DNA of 64,000 nt from Pedobacter zeae (GCF_014196715.1 NZ_JACIEF010000001.1:1222872-1286871); one strand, 5' to 3'. Shown: positions 1 to 9,171, numbered from the stretch's first letter. Notes: generated by a model from the letters alone, not told the origin. Translations and numbers: made by a program.

Positions 1-1
1 T

Positions 2-1180
2 GCAGAAAAACTTTATGCCATTTTGCATATTCTTTATGCAGCCACCATGTTTTATCTGCCACAGGTAGATAATCCACACACCTTTTTTTGGGTAATATTG
101 GTGGCCATGTGTTTTTATATGCCAACCATTGCCTTAAGTAATTCGATCAGTTATACTACATTAAAAAACGGTAATTTTGATGTGGTAAAGAACTTTCCAC
201 CTATCCGGGTTTGGGGTACGGTAGGTTTTATAGCAGCCATGTGGATTACCAATTTAACAGGAAGCAAAGCAAGTGCAAATCAATTTTACATTGCAGGGGT
301 TAGCGCTTTGTTCCTGGGCATATATTCATTTACACTTCCGGCCTGTAAACCTCAAAATTTAATCAGCGAGAAGAAAACATTTGCCCAAAAATTGGGACTG
401 GAATCGTTTAAGTTGTTTGCCGATTATAAGATGGCGCTATTTTTTATATTCTCCATGTTTTTAGGAGCGGCCTTGCAATTAACCAATGCCTATGGTGATG
501 TTTTTTTAGATGAATTTAAACTGTTTCCTGTTTTTGCAGAATCTTTTGTAATCAAATATTCTACCATTATTTTATCAATTTCGCAGATATCTGAAACGCT
601 TTTTATTCTTGCCATTCCATTCTTTTTGAAGCGGTTTGGTATCAAATGGGTAATTGCTATTGCCATGTTTGCCTGGGTACTCCGTTTTGGTTTATTCGCT
701 TTTGGCGATCCCTCAGCAAATTTATGGATGATTATTACCTCGTGCATTGTTTATGGAATGGCTTTCGATTTCTTCAATATATCCGGTTCGCTATTTGTCG
801 AAACTTCAACCACGCCAAAAATACGTTCCTCTGCCCAGGGCCTGTTTATGATGATGACCAATGGTTTCGGTGCAGTATTCGGAAGCCTGATATCGGGATG
901 GATGATTAGTAAATATTTCACTACCTATTATACCAATATCGGCTCGTTATCAAAATATGTTAATAGCGAGGCTGATAACGCACATTTGTTGAATTTTTTA
1001 AAAAATAAAGGAATTACTGTTCTGCAAAATGGTGATTTAAGCCGCGCTCTGGATGTAAAAGACTGGCACAATATCTGGCTGGCCTTTACCATTTATGTTT
1101 TAGTAATCGCTATTGTTTTTGTGGTTATTTTTAAACACAAACATACCCGTGCAGAAGTAGAAGCCATTAACCATTTATAA
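2..1180 (+). CDS. Nucleoside:H+ symporter-type MFS permease (5' end outside window)
   Basis: A polytopic inner-membrane transporter, probably importing nucleosides with protons. The frame is open to base 2 (first residues A-E-K-L-Y-A-I-L-H), so the true start lies left of the window; the TTG at 23 is not the start. About 393 residues are visible with roughly ten hydrophobic segments, and the pattern around FPPIRVWGTVGFIAAMW and the final helices resembles the NupG/XapB nucleoside symporter family. That assignment comes from family resemblance; the substrate is inferred. It ends 17 bases before a DUF3667 gene on the same strand, so the two may be co-transcribed. Confidence 0.75.
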   Translation, partial: AEKLYAILHILYAATMFYLPQVDNPHTFFWVILVAMCFYMPTIALSNSISYTTLKNGNFDVVKNFPPIRVWGTVGFIAAMWITNLTGSKASANQFYIAGVSALFLGIYSFTLPACKPQNLISEKKTFAQKLGLESFKLFADYKMALFFIFSMFLGAALQLTNAYGDVFLDEFKLFPVFAESFVIKYSTIILSISQISETLFILAIPFFLKRFGIKWVIAIAMFAWVLRFGLFAFGDPSANLWMIITSCIVYGMAFDFFNISGSLFVETSTTPKIRSSAQGLFMMMTNGFGAVFGSLISGWMISKYFTTYYTNIGSLSKYVNSEADNAHLLNFLKNKGITVLQNGDLSRALDVKDWHNIWLAFTIYVLVIAIVFVVIFKHKHTRAEVEAINHL

Positions 1181-1197
1181 TTTCTGATTAACCTCTT

Positions 1198-2328
1198 ATG
1201 TCAGCTGGTAAGTATAGAAAAGAACATAACTGTTTAAACTGCGGTTTTCACGTTGAGAAACATTATTGCAGCAATTGCGGTCAGCCCAACTTAGAATTGA
1301 AAGAAAGTTTCTGGACTTTTATCAGTCACAGTATTGCGCACTATTTTCATTTCGACAATAAATTTTTTCAAACCCTCACTCCCCTTTTAACAAAACCTGG
1401 TCAGGTTACACTTGATTATTTAGCAGGTAAAAGGGCCCGTTATATCAACCCGGTGAGCATGTACATCTTTGTTTCCATTGTTTACTTTTTGGTGGTGTAT
1501 TCTCCAAAAAAGCACACCAAACAAAAGGAAGATCATGATGTGGTTACCATAGAGAATTATAAAAAAGAAGAAAAGGTAAGCGATACTGTAAAAAATGCAC
1601 TGAAGGAGGCTGGCGTACCTCACAATGCCATTATAGATAAAGCTGTTAAATCTATTGATAAAGACCTTGACCTTAAGAATTTTAAAAAACTGAGTTTTAC
1701 CGATCAGGAACAAGAACTGAACAGGTTAAAAACAGAAAATGCTACACTCAAATCAGATTCGTTAAGCGATGTTATAGAAGATTTTGAAGACATTCATATC
1801 CAAAGAAATGACAGTACTTATTCGGCATACCTGGCCCGGCAGAAAAAGCTACCACCAGCCGAACAAGATAGTTGGTACCAGAAACTGATTAAAAAGAGAG
1901 CAATTACTATCGGTGAGAAATCTGAAGTGATCCAGGAAACCCTTGAACATAACCGCCCTAAGCAGTATTTTCTGTTAATGCCTTTGCTGGCCTGGTTCAT
2001 TATGCTCAATTTCAGGAAAAACCATATCTATTATTTGGATCATCTAATTTTTACGATCCATGGCATGATGGCTTATTTTATTGTAGAGATTTTCACTGAG
2101 CCCATTATGAAATATGTTTTTGGCGAACATTCATGGGTAAGCAATATTTTGGAGTTTGTTGTGACCATTTATCTGGCCTGGTATATGTTCATGGCACTTA
2201 CTGTTTTTTACAAACGCAAAACTTGGAGCACCATTTTTAAAATGTTATGGATTGTGATTTTGTATTCGGTTGCATTTAAGATTTCTGAATTGGTCATGAT
2301 CAACCTGATTTATTATGTAGCTACGTAA
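1198..2328 (+). CDS. DUF3667 membrane protein with N-terminal zinc ribbon
   Basis: A 376-residue protein of unknown function. The N-terminus carries two CxxC pairs (Cys12/Cys15 and Cys24/Cys27, in CLNCG and CSNCGQ), a classic zinc ribbon. Next come a conserved stretch with a hydrophobic segment (about 85-105), a charged, probably coiled central part (about 105-250, rich in Lys/Glu/Asp) and four or so C-terminal membrane helices (about 255-375). This is the layout of the DUF3667 family of Bacteroidota. It lies 17 bases downstream of the nucleoside permease and ends before a bidirectional terminator. Confidence 0.8.
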   Translation: MSAGKYRKEHNCLNCGFHVEKHYCSNCGQPNLELKESFWTFISHSIAHYFHFDNKFFQTLTPLLTKPGQVTLDYLAGKRARYINPVSMYIFVSIVYFLVVYSPKKHTKQKEDHDVVTIENYKKEEKVSDTVKNALKEAGVPHNAIIDKAVKSIDKDLDLKNFKKLSFTDQEQELNRLKTENATLKSDSLSDVIEDFEDIHIQRNDSTYSAYLARQKKLPPAEQDSWYQKLIKKRAITIGEKSEVIQETLEHNRPKQYFLLMPLLAWFIMLNFRKNHIYYLDHLIFTIHGMMAYFIVEIFTEPIMKYVFGEHSWVSNILEFVVTIYLAWYMFMALTVFYKRKTWSTIFKMLWIVILYSVAFKISELVMINLIYYVAT

Positions 2329-2462
2329 TATTCACATCATCTCAACTGGAACGCCCTGTAATGCCTGGGGCTGTACAAAAGTGGAGAGATCTATCTTTAC
2401 ATATCTCCCAATTACGTTATACTTTGTTCTAGATGGCAGTTGATGGATAAAATAAATCCCAT

Positions 2463-2497
2463 AAAAAAACACCCGAAATTTTCGGGTGTTTTTTTTA
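2463..2497. terminator. Bidirectional rho-independent terminator
   Basis: Perfect inverted repeat ACACCCGAAA / TTTCGGGTGT with A-run on the left and T-run on the right. It serves the DUF3667 gene on the plus strand and gltA, which converges from the right. Confidence 0.9.
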
Positions 2498-2506
2498 TTT
2501 ATTATC

Positions 2507-3796
2507 TTATTTTCTGTCTTTCAGCTCAACAAATTCCCTATCTGTCTCGCCAACATAAATTTGGCGCGGACGACCAATTGGCTCTTTGTTTTCGTGCATT
2601 TCTTTCCACTGAGCAATCCATCCCGGTAAACGACCTAAGGCAAAAAGAACCGTAAACATTTCTGAAGGGAAACCTAAAGCACGGTAAATAATACCTGAAT
2701 AGAAATCTACATTTGGGTATAGTTTACGCTCAATAAAGTATTGATCGGTTAATGCTGCCTCTTCCAGTTTTTTAGCAATATCCAGGATAGGATCATCGAT
2801 ACCTAAATTTTCTAAAATATCATCACATGCTTTTTTAATGATCTTAGCCCTTGGATCGAAGTTTTTGTACACCCTGTGCCCGAAGCCCATCATACGGAAA
2901 GGATCATTTTTGTCTTTGGCTTTGTTAATCCATTTCTCCGTATCACCGCCATCTGCTTTAATAAGTTCCAGCATATCGATAACAGCCTGGTTGGCACCAC
3001 CATGTAACGGTCCCCAAAGCGCTGCAATACCTGCGGCAACAGAAGCATACAGGTTACAGTCAGACGAACCAACAATACGTACTGTAGATGCCGAACAATT
3101 TTGCTCATGATCTGCATGCAGAATCAACAATTTGTTCATCGCATTTACCACGATCGGGTTTACATCATAATCTTCGGTACGTTGCCCGAATGTCATCCAA
3201 AGGAAATTGGTTACATAGTCATATTTGTTTTTTGGATAGATAAGCGGATGACCCAATGATTTTTTATATACAAAAGAAACAATGGTTGGGAATTTGGCCA
3301 ATAATTTAATGATGGTTAAATTCTGTTCTTCTGCTGTTTGATTTGGCTTTAAACATTCTGGATAAAATGTAGAAAGCGAGAAAATCAATGAACCCAGTTG
3401 CCCCATCGGATGCGATCTTGAAGGATAACCATCGAAGAATTTCTTCATGTCTTCATGAATCAGCGTGTGTTTGCTGATTTCAGCCTGCAGGTCTTCCAAT
3501 TGTTTCTGCGTTGGAAGGTCGCCGTAAATAATCAGATAAATAACTTCTAAAAAACTTGATTTTGCTGCAAGTTCTTCAATAGAATAACCCCTGTATTTTA
3601 AAATGCCTTTTTCACCATCTAAAAAAGTGATTTTACTTTTTGTAGAACCAGTATTTTTAAAACCAGTATCTAAAGTTACGAAGCCGGTAAGATCTCTTAA
3701 TTTCGAAATATCAATGGCCTTCTCCTCTTCTGTTCCTGTTATTACTGGCAATTCTATTGTCTTACCATCAACTTTAATCTCTGCAATATCTGACAT
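2507..3796 (-). CDS. gltA: Citrate synthase (type II)
   Basis: Condenses acetyl-CoA with oxaloacetate to citrate, the entry step of the TCA cycle, in the cytoplasm. The 429 residues match the usual length of the hexameric bacterial enzyme (427 in E. coli). Catalytic residues are all visible: His265 in WGPLHGGA, His307 in MGFGHRVYKNFDPR and Asp364 in VDFYSG, at nearly the same positions as E. coli His264, His305 and Asp362. The gene stands alone, with its own terminator and about 130 AT-rich bases upstream. Confidence 0.97.
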   Translation of the reverse strand: MSDIAEIKVDGKTIELPVITGTEEEKAIDISKLRDLTGFVTLDTGFKNTGSTKSKITFLDGEKGILKYRGYSIEELAAKSSFLEVIYLIIYGDLPTQKQLEDLQAEISKHTLIHEDMKKFFDGYPSRSHPMGQLGSLIFSLSTFYPECLKPNQTAEEQNLTIIKLLAKFPTIVSFVYKKSLGHPLIYPKNKYDYVTNFLWMTFGQRTEDYDVNPIVVNAMNKLLILHADHEQNCSASTVRIVGSSDCNLYASVAAGIAALWGPLHGGANQAVIDMLELIKADGGDTEKWINKAKDKNDPFRMMGFGHRVYKNFDPRAKIIKKACDDILENLGIDDPILDIAKKLEEAALTDQYFIERKLYPNVDFYSGIIYRALGFPSEMFTVLFALGRLPGWIAQWKEMHENKEPIGRPRQIYVGETDREFVELKDRK

Positions 3797-3929
3797 ATTA
3801 TTGTATTGTGTTTATAGCTTTCTAAATTATATAAAATTAATATACATGCATAACAAATCTGTTAAATTAATATGAATAATTGGTCAAAATGACGTAACAA
3901 TCATGCTTAATTAAACATCTTTTGCAATC

Positions 3930-4460
3930 TTATTTGGCCTTAATTTCCTCAGTTACTCTTCCACACTCCAGCATCTCTTTTCCATAATAAGGGTTTTTGA
4001 TTTCCTTTTCGGTTGATAACCAGTCTCCTCCATCCCCTTTGTTGGCCATTGGGCAATGTTGAACATAAATTACACCCTTTTCAATTTCGGCACCTTTTAA
4101 CAAAGCAATCAAATCTGCACTTAAAACGGTAAAATCTTTTCTTTGCGAAACAAGATCTTTGCTTGCTGAAATCTTACCCGCTACAGCTGCAGTAGGTTCG
4201 CAGCCTTTATAAGTTGCTAAACTGGTTTGTAATTGTGCAGCCGATTTTTGTGCAGTTGCCGAATCTGATTTTACCAAAGCATCTTTTAAAACCACGTATT
4301 GGTTAAAAATTTCCGATTTCTGTTTGTCTTTTATCGCAACCTCAGACTTAACAGTACTGGAATCGACCTTTGTTGAATCTTTGCTTTCCGTTGAATTTTT
4401 ATTTGCCTGGTTGCAGGCCATTAGAGCAGTAAGTATGGCTATTCCGAATATTCTTTTCAT
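3930..4460 (-). CDS. DUF3347-type lipoprotein
   Basis: A probable outer-membrane or periplasmic lipoprotein. I take the ATG at 4460 as start because it leaves a proper lipoprotein signal, MKRIFGIAILTALMACNQ, with the lipid cysteine at residue 16; a TTG 21 bases upstream is possible but spoils the signal. After a Ser/Lys/Thr-rich linker comes a helical domain ending in YVQHCPMANKGDGGDWLS and NPYYGKEMLECG, the hallmark of the DUF3347 / heavy-metal-binding-like domain, whose conserved Cys-Pro-Met and Cys-Gly residues may bind metal. That function is a family-level guess. Monocistronic. Confidence 0.75.
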   Translation of the reverse strand: MKRIFGIAILTALMACNQANKNSTESKDSTKVDSSTVKSEVAIKDKQKSEIFNQYVVLKDALVKSDSATAQKSAAQLQTSLATYKGCEPTAAVAGKISASKDLVSQRKDFTVLSADLIALLKGAEIEKGVIYVQHCPMANKGDGGDWLSTEKEIKNPYYGKEMLECGRVTEEIKAK

Positions 4461-4507
4461 TGTATTTGGTTTTCGGCTCAAAATAGCAATTAAAATATTA
4501 AATCAAT

Positions 4508-4537
4508 AAAAAAGTCCCGATTTTCATCGGGACTTTG
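4508..4537 (-). terminator. Rho-independent terminator
   Basis: Stem AAAGTCCCGA / TCGGGACTTT with a six-base loop; the A-run on the left gives the T-run on the minus strand, just past the stop of the barrel gene at 4557. Confidence 0.85.
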
Positions 4538-4556
4538 GAAATATATGATGTTTTGA

Positions 4557-5108
4557 TTATAATTTGAAATTATATCCCAATCGAAGGTTAAACTGACCGG
4601 TTTTCATGAAATAAAGATCCGAAGCGCTGTTGTTTACATAGCCTTCATATTTAATGCCGAGGTCGAGGCCATTTTTCCATTCATACCCTAAACCGCCGGT
4701 ATAAATGAAGTTCATATTTGCTCCTTCTTTAATGGCTAAACCAGAACCAAGCTCGGTGGCCAGGTACATTCTTTCGATCGGAAACACCCTAACCCCGCCC
4801 ATTACCGGGATGAATTCGAATTTTAACGGGCTGCCTTTCCATTTTAAACGGGTATAGCCGCCTGAAGCTGTAAGGGCAACATAAGGGCTTAAATCATACT
4901 GAAGCCTTAGATCTGCACCATAACCATAATCCATTTCCGAACGGTCGGGGAACAATCCGCCGTTTACGCCAACACCAATTTTGAAAGCCATACCACTTCC
5001 GGCCGTCATCGGTTCTGTTGAACCCGTTGTTTGTGCTTTTAAGTTTGAAGTGGTTAAAATTGCCAGTGCAGTTAAGCCTGTTGCCAAAAGTTTAGTAATT
5101 GTTTTCAT
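4557..5108 (-). CDS. Outer-membrane beta-barrel protein (paralog 1)
   Basis: 183 residues with a cleavable signal (MKTITKLLATGLTALAILTT, cut after LKAQ near residue 26). The rest alternates polar and hydrophobic residues in about eight strands and ends in an aromatic strand, LRLGYNFKL, as expected for a small OmpA/OmpX-like barrel. It closely resembles the next gene upstream (5261-5779) in signal peptide, the GLDLGIKYEG block and the C-terminus, so the two arose by tandem duplication. The specific role is unknown. Each copy has its own terminator. Confidence 0.75.
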   Translation of the reverse strand: MKTITKLLATGLTALAILTTSNLKAQTTGSTEPMTAGSGMAFKIGVGVNGGLFPDRSEMDYGYGADLRLQYDLSPYVALTASGGYTRLKWKGSPLKFEFIPVMGGVRVFPIERMYLATELGSGLAIKEGANMNFIYTGGLGYEWKNGLDLGIKYEGYVNNSASDLYFMKTGQFNLRLGYNFKL

Positions 5109-5209
5109 TGTTAGATATTTTAAGTTATCAATTAAGGGTTTGATGTATATACGTTAAAATATCTAAGGTGGATTTTTACATTTTCATTTTTTTCAGAATG
5201 TTATGAAAT

Positions 5210-5240
5210 AAAAAAAGCTTCCTTTTATTGGAAGCTTTTC
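5210..5240 (-). terminator. Rho-independent terminator
   Basis: Perfect stem AAAAGCTTCC / GGAAGCTTTT with a seven-base loop, located between the two barrel paralogs; it ends the upstream copy and shows that they are separate transcription units. Confidence 0.85.
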
Positions 5241-5260
5241 TATGATGTTGGAAGGGCTGC

Positions 5261-5779
5261 TTATAAGCTGAAACCGTAGGCTAAACGCAGACCGAAAAAC
5301 CCGGTGCTTGTTCCGTTTTGTGCTAAACCTTCATATTTAACACCTAAATCTAAACCGTTACTCCATGCATAGCCAACAGCTGGTGAATATACAAATGAAG
5401 TACCGCTACCCGATTTAGTACCAAAGCCGGCGCCTAATTCAGCTAAGCCATAAATACCAGAACCAGAATCGTTAAAGAAATACTTAACACCAGCTTTTAC
5501 AGGGATATAACCATAACTTGGATAATCTACACCGGTATTACCGATTTCTTTACCGCTCAGGTGGGTATAACCTGCTGTAATTGGAATAGATAATTGTTTA
5601 TCGATATCAAATTGATAGCGTAAATCAGCACCTAACGCCACACCATAAGCGTCGCTGGTTGGGATACCTGCGGTTACACCTATTCCTAATTTTTGAGTAG
5701 ATTGGGCGTTGGCATTTGTGGTAAAGAATAAAGCCACAACAGCTGCTGATGTAGCAATAAATTTTGTAATTGTTTTCAT
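5261..5779 (-). CDS. Outer-membrane beta-barrel protein (paralog 2)
   Basis: 172 residues, with signal peptide MKTITKFIATSAAVVALFFT cut after NANAQ. The mature part is a predicted eight-strand barrel ending in LRLAYGFSL. It shares the signal-peptide start, the NGLDLGVKYEG block and the domain length with the 183-residue neighbour at 4557-5108. The function is not known. The start is the only Met with a proper signal sequence. Confidence 0.75.
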   Translation of the reverse strand: MKTITKFIATSAAVVALFFTTNANAQSTQKLGIGVTAGIPTSDAYGVALGADLRYQFDIDKQLSIPITAGYTHLSGKEIGNTGVDYPSYGYIPVKAGVKYFFNDSGSGIYGLAELGAGFGTKSGSGTSFVYSPAVGYAWSNGLDLGVKYEGLAQNGTSTGFFGLRLAYGFSL

Positions 5780-5902
5780 GTTTAAGATATTATTTTTGAG
5801 TTAAACTGTATGCCCTAAGTGAAACAAAGGTTGTGCCAAAAGGGCGTTTTTGATGTCGTTTTGGCCTTAATTAAACGTTTTGATGACGAATAAAAGCTAA
5901 TT

Positions 5903-6826
5903 TTAGCCCAGTAAAACTTTTTCAGTTATTAATTGTTTTAAGCCACTTGCAGGCGCAGATGCATCAAGCCAAATGATCTCAACATTGTCTTTTTCCATTT
6001 TCCTGAAAAACGTATTTTGCCTTTTTGCATACTGGCAAATGGCAGTGCCGAGTCTTAGCTTTAATTCTTCAAAAGTTAATAACCCATCCAGGTAATGAAC
6101 AATGAATTTATATTCCAATCCGTAAAAGACTAACATTTCTTTACGAATTCCTTCCTTAATTAACTGCGCCACCTCTTCAATCAAGCCGGCTTGAAATCTT
6201 TCTTCCAGTCTGGCAAGGATTTTAGCCCGGGTTATTGACACTTCATTCTTTAATCCAAAAATGATGGGTTTAATTTCAGGCCTTTCAACTGTTTCCAATT
6301 CATGGTCTTTTAAATAATCGGCTATTTCTAACGCCCTGATCAACCTTTTTTTTGAAGATAGATCAATAGCATCCCTATTCTGATTTTTTTCAAGCTGTAT
6401 TTTCAATATCAACTCTTCTTTGGATAATACATCTAACCGGTTTCTTAATTCCTGGTTAACCGGTATTGCTGTAAAGGTTTGGTTTTGAAGTAGGCTATGG
6501 ATGTACATTCCCGTACCGCCACAAAGGATTGGCAGTTTTTGTTTTGCGGTAATACTTTCAAAAGCCTTGTAAAAATCATTTTTAAAAGCATCAACGTGAT
6601 AACGTTCGCCCGGTTCCAAAATATCGATCAAATGGTGGGGAATGATTTTTCCATTTATTTCATATTCGTGCAGATCTTTACCTGTACCAATATCCATGCG
6701 TTTAAAAACCTGGCGGCTATCAGCACTGATAATCTCTCCATTTAAAGCATCTGCTACGCTAACCGCCAGTTTAGTTTTGCCAGAGGCCGTTGCCCCTAAA
6801 ATAATGATGAGGTTGTGCTGAGCCAT
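5903..6826 (-). CDS. miaA: tRNA dimethylallyltransferase
   Basis: Transfers the dimethylallyl group from DMAPP to N6 of A37 in tRNAs that read codons starting with U. The 307 residues fit the family (316 in E. coli). The P-loop GATASGKT sits at residues 11-18, followed by the ISADSRQVFKRMDIGTGK block that binds substrate, LPILCGGTGMYI in the middle, and the C-terminal QYAKRQNTFFRK segment that contacts tRNA. Its ATG overlaps the stop of the upstream gene by one base (TAATG), so translation is likely coupled to that unusual two-domain protein. Confidence 0.96.
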   Translation of the reverse strand: MAQHNLIIILGATASGKTKLAVSVADALNGEIISADSRQVFKRMDIGTGKDLHEYEINGKIIPHHLIDILEPGERYHVDAFKNDFYKAFESITAKQKLPILCGGTGMYIHSLLQNQTFTAIPVNQELRNRLDVLSKEELILKIQLEKNQNRDAIDLSSKKRLIRALEIADYLKDHELETVERPEIKPIIFGLKNEVSITRAKILARLEERFQAGLIEEVAQLIKEGIRKEMLVFYGLEYKFIVHYLDGLLTFEELKLRLGTAICQYAKRQNTFFRKMEKDNVEIIWLDASAPASGLKQLITEKVLLG

Positions 6827-7608
6827 TAAAATTGGAGAATAAATTTTAAACTTCCTGTATTGAACACTTCTGTAGCTGAAAGCTGATTATCTTTTTTAAG
6901 ACTACGGTTTAAATTTTTATCAAGTAAATAGATTTGGGGTTCCAAAATGCCAGTGAGCATAAATCCTAATGCACTGTAGGCCTCTCCTGCCGACCAATCG
7001 CGGTCTGCATAGGTCATCACATCATTTGGCCTGTGGTTTTCTGCAAAATAAGCTATTAATTTACTCAATCCACCGGTAACGGAATATCCTGCTTTAACAG
7101 AAAACCTGATCAGTTCTGCAGATTTATAATTTTCGCTATGGTTCATTTTACGTAATGCCGAAAAAGTAGCAACGGCAACCAGCTCATCTTTTTCGAACAG
7201 CCCTATTTTATAACGGCTGCTTACCGTTCCTTGCAGGTGATTTTCGTTCAGGAAGGTATCGGCAACAGGTTTTGCTATTTTAATTACTTTTGTTTTACGG
7301 CCATGTATCCGGGTATTCTGTCCCAGCAATGATTTTATCCTGGCCAATACCTGCCCTGGCTTCGAGCGCCAAATATCTTCCCAAAGGTGAACAAGCTTGA
7401 TGTTTCTTTGACCATAATTTTCCTGAAGTTTGATTAAATCACCTGGGGTAAACTGATTCTTCAAGCTTACCAGGTTTATAATTAGGTTTTGACCAAGGCT
7501 TAAAAGTTCAAATTCATCTTCCAAAAAAAAATGGCATTCAATTTTGTGGCTAGCTAAGGCTAAACTTAATTGATGATGCCAGTTATAATCGGGGTTTAAA
7601 ATGTTCAA
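6826..7608 (-). CDS. Two-domain protein: endonuclease-fold-like N-terminus and phage-type GNAT/Mom-like C-terminus
   Basis: 260 residues; I do not recognise a named family. The N-terminal third runs FFLEDEFELLSLGQ ... KLVHLWEDIWRSKP, a strand-plus-WEDxW pattern seen in Vsr/DUF559-type nuclease folds, but I see no complete catalytic set. The C-terminal part (about 115-235) has NENHLQGTVSSRYKIGLF, then ELIRFSVK, GGLSKLIAYF and VMTYADRDWSAGEAYSALGF. This resembles a domain in phage proteins attached to nucleases and distantly related to Mom/GNAT transferases. The gene is coupled to miaA by a TAATG overlap. The domain reading is inference. An N-terminal domain with no activity of its own is equally possible. 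Confidence 0.55.
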   Translation of the reverse strand: MNILNPDYNWHHQLSLALASHKIECHFFLEDEFELLSLGQNLIINLVSLKNQFTPGDLIKLQENYGQRNIKLVHLWEDIWRSKPGQVLARIKSLLGQNTRIHGRKTKVIKIAKPVADTFLNENHLQGTVSSRYKIGLFEKDELVAVATFSALRKMNHSENYKSAELIRFSVKAGYSVTGGLSKLIAYFAENHRPNDVMTYADRDWSAGEAYSALGFMLTGILEPQIYLLDKNLNRSLKKDNQLSATEVFNTGSLKFILQF

Positions 7609-7662
7609 TCAGCAGTTGGTTATTCAGAAAAATTATCTGCTGCAAATTTAGCTATCAAATTT

Positions 7663-8025
7663 TTAAATCCATTCTTTTTCTTTAAAGTGGGTATGGATAA
7701 TTTCGATCAGGGTTTCCACTTCCTTTAGTTTAGCATCATCCAGCTGCACAACTCTTAATCCGGCTGTGTTTTCTCCAAAAGCAATAAGTTGTTGGTTTTT
7801 TGTGGAAAATTCGTCTGTATTTACCTTAACTTCTACCTCATTGCCGTTAATATAAACACCGGTAAAAAAACGTTCAGTAACCTTTTCTCCATTTTGTTTT
7901 ATGTTTTTCTCGCTGTATAAATCGTAACCTGTTTCAGAATTTTCGTGTACAGTATAACCCATGGTTGCGTAAGGTTGTATTCCCGCTCTAATGGTCTGAA
8001 AGATTTCTACAAGATCAGTTTTCAT
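7663..8025 (-). CDS. Hypothetical protein, 120 residues
   Basis: A soluble cytoplasmic protein with no signal peptide or membrane segment. An amphipathic N-terminal helix (DLVEIFQTIRAGIQPYA) precedes a beta-rich centre and a C-terminal helix (DAKLKEVETLIEIIHTHFKE). It lies 54 bases upstream of the two-domain gene, in the same direction, so it may head the miaA transcript. I do not recognise the family and assign no function. Confidence 0.6.
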   Translation of the reverse strand: MKTDLVEIFQTIRAGIQPYATMGYTVHENSETGYDLYSEKNIKQNGEKVTERFFTGVYINGNEVEVKVNTDEFSTKNQQLIAFGENTAGLRVVQLDDAKLKEVETLIEIIHTHFKEKEWI

Positions 8026-8076
8026 AATTGTATTTGATTTTAGGATTAAACACCACAGTACAATTATTGTTTAAAT

Positions 8077-9171
8077 TTATTCTTTAAGCCACCAATTTTC
8101 TGTTGGCAAATATTCATTTATAATTATGGTTTCACCCAATTTCGGGGTAACTAAAGGAAGCTGCTTTGCCGCTGCAGCTAAAACCACTCTTTTAACGGGC
8201 TCGTTCCAGGGGTGCATGGCCAGACTAAACTTGCCCCAATGAACGGGCATTAAAACTTTGGCTTTTAAATCGATAGCAGCCTGCACTGTATCTTCAGGAA
8301 ACATATGTATATAGGGCCAATAGGCATTATACTGTCCGCATTCGAGCAAAGCAAGATCAAATGGCCCGTATGTTTCGCCAATTTGGGAAAAGTGCTTATC
8401 ATAGCCGGAGTCGCCCCCTAAAAACAGTTTACAGTTAACGGTTTTTAATACGAAGGCCGACCAAAGTGTTTGATTGCGTTTAAATTTTCTTCCGGTAAAA
8501 TGCCTGGCCGGAACAGCTGTTAATTCGAGTTTATTGAATAAAGCTGTTGCTTCACCCCAGGCCAATTCGGTAATTTTATCTACGCTAATTCCCCATTTTT
8601 CTAAATGTTCGCCTACGCCAAGTGAGGTAACAATTTTTTTCACCCCGGGTGCAATGGTTAATATACTCTGATAATCGAGGTGATCGTAATGGTCGTGCGT
8701 AATCACCAACACATCAATGTTTTTAAAATCAGCTGCTTTAACTACATCTGTACCAGGAAAAGCTTTGCTGCCAATAAAAGAGAAAGGCGATGGCGCTTTG
8801 CTGAAAACCGGATCAACCAAAACCCGCAATCCATCAACCTTAATTAAATAAGATGAATGTCCAAACCAGATAATTTCTGGCGCATTGCTTTTGGGTTCGC
8901 TATCCAGGTCAGGCTGGTTAAAGGGAAGCGGTTTTTCTGGTATTTTACCCGGATGTTTCTCGAAAAAGAAGGCCTTTAATATGGTGAAAAAACTTACGCC
9001 TTCGGGTTGCATTGGTGTAACCGAAAGATTTTGCAGGGCACCCTGGCTATAATTGGGTAACTGCCGTGTTTTGGCCAGCCGTAATCCCCTTGGTAAACGG
9101 CCAAAAACGGGTAAATTGGTAATGACCACAAATGCAACAACGATAAAAAGTATTATATACAGGACTATCAT
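8077..9171 (-). CDS. NAPE-PLD-like metallo-beta-lactamase-fold hydrolase, membrane-anchored
   Basis: A zinc hydrolase of the UlaG/NAPE-PLD branch. The start at 9171 (ATG, MIVLYIILFIVV) gives 364 residues with an N-terminal membrane helix; the longer frame would use TTG. The metal site is clear: THDHYDHLD, then ARHFTGRKF, FLGGDSGYDKHF and a C-terminal PVHWGKFSL. In related enzymes the fold cleaves phosphodiester or lactone bonds, and the TLWSAFVL strand after the His motif is typical of the NAPE-PLD-like group. The substrate is unknown. The anchor suggests action at the periplasmic face of the inner membrane. Confidence 0.85.
   Translation of the reverse strand: MIVLYIILFIVVAFVVITNLPVFGRLPRGLRLAKTRQLPNYSQGALQNLSVTPMQPEGVSFFTILKAFFFEKHPGKIPEKPLPFNQPDLDSEPKSNAPEIIWFGHSSYLIKVDGLRVLVDPVFSKAPSPFSFIGSKAFPGTDVVKAADFKNIDVLVITHDHYDHLDYQSILTIAPGVKKIVTSLGVGEHLEKWGISVDKITELAWGEATALFNKLELTAVPARHFTGRKFKRNQTLWSAFVLKTVNCKLFLGGDSGYDKHFSQIGETYGPFDLALLECGQYNAYWPYIHMFPEDTVQAAIDLKAKVLMPVHWGKFSLAMHPWNEPVKRVVLAAAAKQLPLVTPKLGETIIINEYLPTENWWLKE

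Noticed and set aside
23..1180. TTG at 23 as the start of the nucleoside permease
   Set aside because: The frame stays open to base 2 and the residues before it fit the first helices of the family, so the gene is truncated by the window edge.
5820..5880. Possible LacI-type operator near 5868 (AAACGTTTT)
   Set aside because: Only half of the palindrome is present and no sugar gene is adjacent.
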